DNA of 5,132 bases, from positions 1 to 5,132 of the forward strand of contig JAITWP010000285.1 of the NCBI GenBank assembly GCA_031285365.1. Direction: 5' to 3'. The stretch is from Azoarcus sp. GTDB lineage: Bacteria; Pseudomonadota; Gammaproteobacteria; Burkholderiales; Rhodocyclaceae. Shown here in pieces: positions 1-4,436 of this stretch; position 1 is the stretch's first letter; every line of letters starts with the position of its first letter. A model generated the notes under the pieces. It was not told where the DNA came from, did not search any database, and saw nothing but the letters and a program-made list of their open reading frames with translations. Both the position numbers and the translations under genes were made by a program.

Positions 1-156
1 CGTCTTGCCGCAGCCGCTTCCCCCCATGATCGCCACCAACTGACCGCGATGCACGGTCAAATCGACACCACGCAGAATTTCGCGCTCGCCATAGGCGAAA
101 CGCACACCATCAAGGCGGACGAGGGGATTGTCGGAAACGCTCGGACTCAGACTCAC
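1..156 (-). CDS. ABC transporter ATP-binding protein, N-terminal fragment (MlaF-like)
   Basis: The first 52 codons of an ABC-type ATPase, running off the left edge. Seen: residues 11-22 (PLVRLDGVRFAY) form the usual first strand and carry the A-loop aromatic Tyr22. Residues 38-52 end in the Walker A motif GGSGCGKT (45-52, Lys51). The GTG start at 154-156 is preferred because the only nearby ATG (163-165) is in another frame and meets TGA after three codons; no other in-frame ATG lies upstream before a stop. An AGGAG lies 11 bases before the GTG, slightly far. Family knowledge: the GGSGCGKT form and the spacing resemble MlaF, the cytoplasmic ATPase of the Mla phospholipid transporter that maintains outer-membrane lipid asymmetry. 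The Q-loop, signature and Walker B all lie outside the window, so another ABC subfamily remains possible. The ABC class is certain; MlaF is a guess from the N-terminus. Confidence 0.85.
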   Translation of the reverse strand, partial: MSLSPSVSDNPLVRLDGVRFAYGEREILRGVDLTVHRGQLVAIMGGSGCGKT

Positions 157-180
157 TGACTCATGGGCTCCTGAAACATA

Positions 181-209
181 TTGGCATGTAAAAAAAAAGT
201 GAATTTTAT
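181..209 (+). promoter_or_regulatory. Candidate sigma-70 promoter for the C13 peptidase gene
   Basis: TTGGCA (181-186, five of six match to the -35 consensus) is followed after 17 bases by TTTTAT (204-209, four of six match to -10). It lies in the AT-rich divergent region between the ABC gene and the peptidase, with a run of nine A in the spacer. A leader of about 110 bases to the ATG at 327 would follow. A second -10-like hexamer, TATACT at 241-246, has no good -35. The same AT-rich stretch holds TAAAAT on the minus strand (203-208), which could serve the ABC gene but also lacks a clear -35. Motif matching only. Confidence 0.3.
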
Positions 210-326
210 CTCATATATACCGCCTTCTTCCAGTCCGGCCTATACTTTGGCTTTCACCGCCAAGCTCGAACGCTGGCGAACAGCAATTTGCCACGGGAGC
301 ACCACCCCGGACTGAACAACATTTTC

Positions 327-1748
327 ATGTCTGTTTCCAATACCGTCTCCCGTTCCAGGCTACTCTCCGATTTTTGCCAGCTTGGTCGCGTCCTGACCTT
401 GCGCCGTCCCAAACCTGACAGCTTCAGCCCGGACATCGGCAAACTCCCCTGGATTGTTCTGCTCTATTGCCTGATCTCGATAACCCTTTCCATCGGCCTG
501 AATGGATTGAACGACGGTGCTCTCGTCAATGGTGAGGGGTTTGTCAGCGTGGTGTTCGTCCCATTTGGCGCTATAGCCGTTATCGCCGGTCTGCTGAAAT
601 GGATTGACGGACGACTGGACGGCGGAAGCATCTGGTTGGCATTCACTCTGCTGCTACCCATGATGCCGCTGGCCGAATTCATTGGCGCAACGGTGTGGTC
701 AACTCTCTCCAAGACAACGTTTTTCGACCCCACCCACAGCACGTTTCCGGGTTTTACCTCATGGCCCGGATTGTCGTTCTTCGTTTTCATGCTGCCCCAT
801 TTATGGCTGGCGCTGGCTGGGAGCCTGTTCGTTGCGTATAGCGCCTATGGTGGCGGCTGGCGGCGCATCCTGTGCGCGCTGCTCGCTCCGCCGGGCCTAG
901 TTTTCGCCTTCACCAGCGCCGATCCCCTGTCGCTCTGGCAAATCAGCACTGTTACCCCTGCAACCACCGACAGACCCGCCCTCACCATTGACGAAGAAAT
1001 GTTCTACGGCCAGCCGCGCCTTCTCGATGAAAATCTGGCCAGGATCGAGGCTGGAAAACCCGGCATACCGGAAATCTTTTTCCTCGGCGTCGCAGGCCAC
1101 GAAGAAGGCGTGTTCATGCGCGAGGTTATCGCTGTCGAGCAATTATTCAGGGATCGCTATAACACCGTTGGTCATTCCATGATTCTGGTCAACAACTCGG
1201 CCACGGCACGGAAAATCCCGCTCGCCAGCTATGAATCGCTCTCAAGGGCGCTGCACCGCATCGGCAAACAGATGAACGGAAAAGAAGACCTGCTTTTCCT
1301 GTTCCTGTCCTCGCACGGTTTGGCTGATCACCATTTATCCATCCAACTTCCGCCGTTCGGGTTCTCCGACATCACCCCGCAGATGTTGCGCAAGGCACTC
1401 GACGATGCGGGTATCGAGCACCGGGTGGTCGTGGTTTCGGCCTGCTATTCCGGCGGTTTCGTCCCTGCGCTTGCCAGCGACAACACCCTGGTCATTACCG
1501 CTGCTTCCGCCGACCGCAATTCCTTTGGTTGCAACGACACAAACGATCTGACCGACTTCGGCCGCGCCTATTTCGACGAAGCATTGCGTAAAACCCGCTC
1601 ATTCACCGAAGCGTTCGAACACGCCAAGGCCATCATCGCCGCCCGCGAAACGGCTGATGGTTCCACTCCCTCCAACCCGCAGATCAGCGGAGGCGAATCC
1701 CTGAGTACCCAACTGGAATGGTTTGCGCGGGAGGCGGGGTCGAAGTAG
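327..1748 (+). CDS. Membrane-anchored peptidase C13 (legumain-like) family protein
   Basis: A 473-residue protein with a multi-pass membrane half and a C-terminal cysteine peptidase domain. Seen: five hydrophobic segments at about residues 41-61, 72-91, 102-123, 149-174 and 179-196, then a soluble region from about 215. The catalytic dyad motifs of family C13 are clear: FLSSHG with His330 (1314-1316) and VVSACYSGG with Cys373 (1443-1445), followed by TAASADRNSFGC, typical of bacterial members. Family knowledge: C13 includes legumain and the GPI8 transamidase subunit, which cut or transfer at Asn/Asp; the bacterial membrane-bound branch has no settled substrate. Five segments would place N-terminus and peptidase on opposite sides, so a periplasmic peptidase is plausible if the N-terminus is inside (inference). 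Start: ATG at 327 is preferred to TTG at 288 (486 residues); neither has a good ribosome site. The gene stands alone, divergent from the ABC gene and convergent with thrH. Confidence 0.9.
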   Translation: MSVSNTVSRSRLLSDFCQLGRVLTLRRPKPDSFSPDIGKLPWIVLLYCLISITLSIGLNGLNDGALVNGEGFVSVVFVPFGAIAVIAGLLKWIDGRLDGGSIWLAFTLLLPMMPLAEFIGATVWSTLSKTTFFDPTHSTFPGFTSWPGLSFFVFMLPHLWLALAGSLFVAYSAYGGGWRRILCALLAPPGLVFAFTSADPLSLWQISTVTPATTDRPALTIDEEMFYGQPRLLDENLARIEAGKPGIPEIFFLGVAGHEEGVFMREVIAVEQLFRDRYNTVGHSMILVNNSATARKIPLASYESLSRALHRIGKQMNGKEDLLFLFLSSHGLADHHLSIQLPPFGFSDITPQMLRKALDDAGIEHRVVVVSACYSGGFVPALASDNTLVITAASADRNSFGCNDTNDLTDFGRAYFDEALRKTRSFTEAFEHAKAIIAARETADGSTPSNPQISGGESLSTQLEWFAREAGSK

Positions 1749-1862
1749 GAATTTGTTTTCTTTGCTTTTTCAGGTTGCGTGCGTATCCACACAACCACCC
1801 CGGCCCTTCGGGCCACCCCTCCACGGAGGGGAATTTTCTTTGGCCTTTCAGGCTGAGTGCGT
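1749..1862. repeat. Imperfect direct repeat flanking a double hairpin
   Basis: Two copies of a T-rich then CAGGYTGMGTGCGT-type sequence lie at 1749-1784 and 1831-1862. They share GAA, TTTTCTTTG, then a CAGG(T/C)TG(C/A)GTGCGT tail, with small gaps in the T-rich part. Between them are two short GC-rich hairpins. The right copy overlaps the last codons of thrH on the other strand. The arrangement resembles a small palindromic repeat unit inserted between, or carrying, duplicated ends. Such dispersed CCCCTCC...GGAGGGG units are common in betaproteobacterial intergenic DNA, but only one unit is visible here, so dispersal cannot be shown. Confidence 0.45.
1802..1840 (+). terminator. Tandem hairpins with T-rich tail, probable terminator of the C13 peptidase gene
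   Basis: Hairpin one pairs GGCCC (1802-1806) with GGGCC (1810-1814) across a TTC loop. Hairpin two pairs CCCCTC (1816-1821) with GAGGGG (1826-1831) across CACG and is followed at once by AATTTTCTTT (1832-1841). On the plus strand this has the shape of a rho-independent terminator about 55-80 bases after the peptidase stop. On the minus strand there is no U-tract after the stems, so it is unlikely to terminate thrH in the same way. The tail is broken by a C, so efficiency is uncertain. Confidence 0.55.
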
Positions 1863-2462
1863 GAAGGCGCGATTGATTTCCACGCGAAGCGCCGCGTAAT
1901 CGTGCGTCACGGGATACTGCGGAAACTCACGCACCACGTTCTCCGGCGGGCAGAAAAGAATGCCCCCGTGTGCCGCGCCCACCATTGCGGTGTCGTTGTA
2001 AGAATCGCCTGCGGCAACGACGGTGAAATTGAGTTCGCGGAAACGCATCACCGCCTCGCGTTTCTGGTCGGCCATGCGCAGATGGTAGTTTACGATCACG
2101 CCCTCGGCGTTGGTTTCCAGCCCGTGACAAAAAAGCGTGGGCCACGCAAGCTGCCGCATCAGCGGATGGGCGAATTCGTAGAATGTATCGGAAAGAATCA
2201 CCACCTGATACGCCTCGCGCAGGTCGTCGAGAAACGCGCGCGCGCCGGGCAGCGGCCCCATGTCCGCAATCACCTTCTGAATATCCGGCAAACCAAGGCC
2301 ATGCCTTGCCAGAATATCCAGCCGATATTTCATCAACACATCATAATCAGGCTCATCGCGCGTCGTGCGACGCAACTCCGCAATGCCTGTACGTTCGGCG
2401 AATTCGATCCAGATTTCGGGAACCAGCACCCCTTCGAGGTCGAGACAAACGATGCGCACCAT
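1848..2462 (-). CDS. thrH: ThrH: phosphoserine phosphatase / phosphoserine:homoserine phosphotransferase
   Basis: A 204-residue cytoplasmic HAD-superfamily enzyme, full length for ThrH (about 205 residues in Pseudomonas aeruginosa). Seen: motif I is CLDLEGVLVPEIW with nucleophile Asp8; the second acid is Glu10 rather than the usual Asp, which is the normal ThrH form. Motif II is ILSDTFYEF with Ser91, motif III is Lys134, and motif IV is AAGDSYNDT with Asp153 and Asp157. Family knowledge: ThrH dephosphorylates L-phosphoserine and can pass the phosphate to homoserine, linking serine and threonine synthesis. It is not the usual ThrB kinase. The ATG at 2460-2462 has GGGAG four bases upstream. The gene is monocistronic here: divergent from the toxin-antitoxin pair and convergent with the peptidase gene. 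No neighbour belongs to amino-acid synthesis. Identification is by sequence similarity I recognise, along essentially the whole protein. Confidence 0.94.
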   Translation of the reverse strand: MVRIVCLDLEGVLVPEIWIEFAERTGIAELRRTTRDEPDYDVLMKYRLDILARHGLGLPDIQKVIADMGPLPGARAFLDDLREAYQVVILSDTFYEFAHPLMRQLAWPTLFCHGLETNAEGVIVNYHLRMADQKREAVMRFRELNFTVVAAGDSYNDTAMVGAAHGGILFCPPENVVREFPQYPVTHDYAALRVEINRAFTHSA

Positions 2463-2487
2463 GCAACTCCCAGGTTAGAAGGGTGCG

Positions 2488-2496
2488 ATTCTAGCA
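2488..2496 (-). promoter_or_regulatory. Candidate extended -10 promoter of thrH
   Basis: Read on the minus strand, TGCTAGAAT has the extended -10 form TGnTATAAT with one mismatch in the hexamer (TAGAAT, 2488-2493). Transcription would begin around 2481, giving a leader of roughly 20 bases that contains the GGGAG ribosome site before the ATG. No convincing -35 lies 16-18 bases upstream, which an extended -10 can tolerate. Motif matching only. Confidence 0.4.
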
Positions 2497-2539
2497 GCGT
2501 AATGATTCGACTTTTGACCGCCCTGACTCAAAAAAGAGC

Positions 2540-2568
2540 TTGTTATCCCACAGACGGTACAGCAAAAT
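2540..2568 (+). promoter_or_regulatory. Candidate promoter of the toxin-antitoxin operon
   Basis: TTGTTA (2540-2545) and CAAAAT (2563-2568) are separated by 17 bases, each matching four of six consensus positions. The pair is weak, but its -10 lies inside the inverted repeat at 2554-2573, as expected for a promoter repressed by its own antitoxin. TTGACC at 2514-2519 is a better -35, but no -10 sits at a normal distance from it. Confidence 0.3.
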
Positions 2569-2573
2569 ACCGT
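2554..2573. promoter_or_regulatory. Inverted repeat, probable antitoxin operator
   Basis: ACGGTA (2554-2559) and TACCGT (2568-2573) are perfect 6-base arms around an 8-base A-rich spacer, and each arm extends into a TAC trinucleotide (GGTAC, CGTAC). The site lies 28 bases before the antitoxin ATG, between thrH and the TA genes. Ribbon-helix-helix antitoxins usually bind such short inverted repeats as dimers of dimers and repress their own operon, with the toxin changing affinity. Binding is inferred from position and symmetry. Confidence 0.55.
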
Positions 2574-2601
2574 ACATAAAACTTTATTGGAGAATCACCC
2601 C

Positions 2602-2877
2602 ATGACTTCCACCGTCGCACGTTTCGACCTCAAGCTCAATCAGGAAGACAAGAACATTTTTGCGCAGGCCGCCGCCCTGATGGGCACAAGCATGGCGGGT
2701 TTCGTGCGTGCTGCCGCAAAGGAAAAAGCGCGCGAACTGCTGGATCGAGAATCACGCATCACGCTATCGCCCGAAGATTTCAAAGCGTTCGTCGAATCGC
2801 TGGACGCCGCCTTCACCCCGAATTCAGCGCTCGAGGCCGCACTGGAACTGGCTCGACGGGATGTTCGGCGTGTTTGA
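2602..2877 (+). CDS. DUF1778 ribbon-helix-helix antitoxin (TacA/AtaR-like)
   Basis: A 91-residue antitoxin, typical in length for the DUF1778 family. Seen: a short beta-strand at residues 4-11 (TVARFDLKL), then two helices at about 13-26 and 30-48, giving the ribbon-helix-helix DNA-binding fold. The C-terminal part holds LSPEDFKAFVESLDA (55-69), the conserved segment that in relatives wraps and blocks the acetyltransferase toxin. The ATG at 2602 is chosen over TTG at 2587 because GGAG (2589-2592) sits nine bases before it and the TTG overlaps that ribosome site. It is the first gene of a two-gene operon, with the toxin start overlapping its last 17 bases. Likely autoregulated through the inverted repeat just upstream. 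Function is assigned by family and by its GNAT partner; no chromosomal role is suggested by neighbours. Confidence 0.9.
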   Translation: MTSTVARFDLKLNQEDKNIFAQAAALMGTSMAGFVRAAAKEKARELLDRESRITLSPEDFKAFVESLDAAFTPNSALEAALELARRDVRRV

Positions 2878-3364
2878 TGAACTGCCGCTCGATCCGGTGA
2901 TTCACAACCGCGCGGACTTCGATTGCGGTGTTCCGGCTCTCAACGAATATTTACAGCATTACGCCGATCAGCACCGCAAACGTGGCATCAGTTCAACATA
3001 TGTACTGATCGAACCCCATACGCCAGAGCGAATCCTGGGTTACTACACGCTCAGCGCCGCCGAAATCGATTCTTCCCTGCTACCTGAAAAAGACCGACAA
3101 AAACTCCCCCGCTACCCGATACCCTGTTTTCGCCTGGGCCGCCTCGCCTGTCGCGCCGACGAACAGGGGCGTGGCCTCGGCAAGAGGCTGCTCGCCTGCA
3201 CCTTGGATCGTTGCCTGATCGCCCGTGCTCATGTGGGCGCGTATGCTCTGACAGTAGATGCCAAAAATGATGCCGCCAGGGCTTTTTATGCGCATTTCGG
3301 ATTCACTCCGCTTTTCGGCCGACCGATGACGATGTTTTTGCCATTGGGTGCGGTACCGAAGTAA
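2861..3364 (+). CDS. GNAT-family acetyltransferase toxin (TacT/AtaT-like)
   Basis: A 167-residue Gcn5-type N-acetyltransferase, the toxin partner of the DUF1778 antitoxin. Seen: FDCGVPALNEYL (20-31), typical of the N-terminus of these toxins; ILGYYTLS (58-65) on the central sheet; the acetyl-CoA pyrophosphate loop RADEQGRGLGKRLL (98-111, QGRGLG at 102-107); and ARAFYAHFGF (139-148), whose Tyr143 matches the catalytic tyrosine position of TacT. Family knowledge: characterised members acetylate the amino group of charged tRNAs (TacT several species, AtaT initiator Met-tRNA, ItaT Ile-tRNA), stopping translation. The tRNA specificity cannot be read from this sequence. The ATG at 2861 overlaps the antitoxin by 17 bases with no strong ribosome site, so translational coupling is likely; GTG at 2870 is an alternative. 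A longer in-frame extension back to 2708 is only antitoxin read in another frame. The stop lies 5 bases from the convergent selD stop. Confidence 0.9.
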   Translation: MFGVFDELPLDPVIHNRADFDCGVPALNEYLQHYADQHRKRGISSTYVLIEPHTPERILGYYTLSAAEIDSSLLPEKDRQKLPRYPIPCFRLGRLACRADEQGRGLGKRLLACTLDRCLIARAHVGAYALTVDAKNDAARAFYAHFGFTPLFGRPMTMFLPLGAVPK

Positions 3365-3369
3365 CCCGA

Positions 3370-4428
3370 CTACCCCCTCACCACCACACGCCCTCCCGAC
3401 TCCCACTCCCGCAAGCGCCCCACTTCCGCCGCCTCCGCAAAACCCTCCGCGTAAAAGAGCGCAAGCACTTCCTTTGCCGCCTCCGCCGCGCAGGCGACGA
3501 GCAACCCCCCGCTGGTCTGAGGATCGGTAAGAAGCGTCTGCTGCCAGGGAGCAACATCGCGCAATTCCACCTCGCTTCCATAAGAAGTCCAGTTCCGCGC
3601 GGAAGCCCCCGTTTTGACCCCTTCCAGCACAAAAGTGCGCGCCACCTCGATTACCGGTAGCGCCTCGAAGGTCAGTTCCGCACGACAACCGGAACCCCTG
3701 CAGAGTTCGAGCAGATGTCCAAGCAGACCGAAACCGGTCACGTCCGTCATTGCGTGCACATCGTCGCGCAGGCCGAGCTTTGCGCCAACGCGGTTCAGTT
3801 GCGTGGTGACGCCAATCATGGCCCTGTATCCGGCCTCATCCAGCCGCCCCGTTTTCTGCGCCGCGCTCAACACCCCGACGCCCAACGGCTTGCCCAGAAT
3901 CAACGCATCCCCCAGCTTCGCTCCTGCGTTGCTTTTCACCTTCCCGGGATGCACCAGCCCCATCGCTGCCAACCCGTAAATCGGCTCCACGCTGTCGATC
4001 GAATGACCGCCCGCCACCGGAATACCCGCCTCGCGGCACATGCTCGCACCACCTTCCAGCACGCGGGCAATCACCTCCGGCGGCAGCTTGCCGATGGGCA
4101 TCCCCACCAACGCCAGTGCCAGAATCGGAGAGCCGCCCATCGCGTAGATGTCCGAGAGCGCATTGGCCGCCGCGATGCGTCCGAAATCGAAAGGATCATC
4201 GACGATGGGCATGAAAAAATCCGTCGTCGCAATCAACGCCTGCTGATCGTTCAACCTATAGACCGCCGCGTCGTCGCTCGTCTCCGTTCCGACGAGCAAC
4301 TCCGGCGGCGCAATTCCGGCGGGCAATCGCGCCAGCATCTCGCTCAACACGGCAGGCGCAATTTTGCAGCCGCAACCGCCGCCATGAGAAAATTGAGTCA
4401 ATCTGATTTTTTCGGTCACGTTTTTCAT
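3370..4428 (-). CDS. selD: Selenide, water dikinase (selenophosphate synthetase)
   Basis: A 352-residue enzyme, close to the 347 of Escherichia coli SelD, making selenophosphate from selenide and ATP in the cytoplasm. Seen: the N-terminal catalytic loop HGGGCGCK with Cys19, Cys21 and Lys22, matching Cys17, Cys19 and Lys20 of E. coli. Metal and ATP-binding acids occur in TETSDDAAVY (48-57), LSDIYAMGG (91-99, Asp93) and MTDVTGFG (227-234, Asp229), followed by DPQTSGG (302-308). The catalytic position is cysteine, so this is not a selenocysteine-containing form. The ATG at 4426-4428 has AGGA four bases upstream. Neighbours: mnmH, the user of selenophosphate for tRNA selenouridine, starts 8 bases away on the other strand; selA and selB are not in the window. 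No terminator is visible before the convergent toxin gene. Confidence 0.97.
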   Translation of the reverse strand: MKNVTEKIRLTQFSHGGGCGCKIAPAVLSEMLARLPAGIAPPELLVGTETSDDAAVYRLNDQQALIATTDFFMPIVDDPFDFGRIAAANALSDIYAMGGSPILALALVGMPIGKLPPEVIARVLEGGASMCREAGIPVAGGHSIDSVEPIYGLAAMGLVHPGKVKSNAGAKLGDALILGKPLGVGVLSAAQKTGRLDEAGYRAMIGVTTQLNRVGAKLGLRDDVHAMTDVTGFGLLGHLLELCRGSGCRAELTFEALPVIEVARTFVLEGVKTGASARNWTSYGSEVELRDVAPWQQTLLTDPQTSGGLLVACAAEAAKEVLALFYAEGFAEAAEVGRLREWESGGRVVVRG

Positions 4429-4436
4429 TTTTTCCT

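Noticed and set aside
288..326. TTG start at 288 for the C13 peptidase
   Set aside because: TTG is rare and has no ribosome site; the ATG 13 codons later gives a normal N-terminus. Not excluded, since the ATG also lacks a clear ribosome site.
1749..1862. Insertion sequence or CRISPR
   Set aside because: No transposase, no regular spacer-repeat pattern and only one pair of imperfect repeats.
1857..2579. 240-codon plus-strand frame over thrH
   Set aside because: It lies opposite a full-length, motif-complete thrH, has no recognisable domain, and reflects high GC at third positions.
2708..2860. N-terminal extension of the GNAT toxin back to 2708
   Set aside because: This stretch is antitoxin coding sequence in another frame. 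Toxins of this family start where the ATG at 2861 lies, and the extension is low-complexity and basic.
4364..4372. Selenocysteine codon in selD
   Set aside because: Some SelD proteins carry selenocysteine in this loop, but here both loop positions (residues 19 and 21) are cysteine codons and the frame has no internal TGA.
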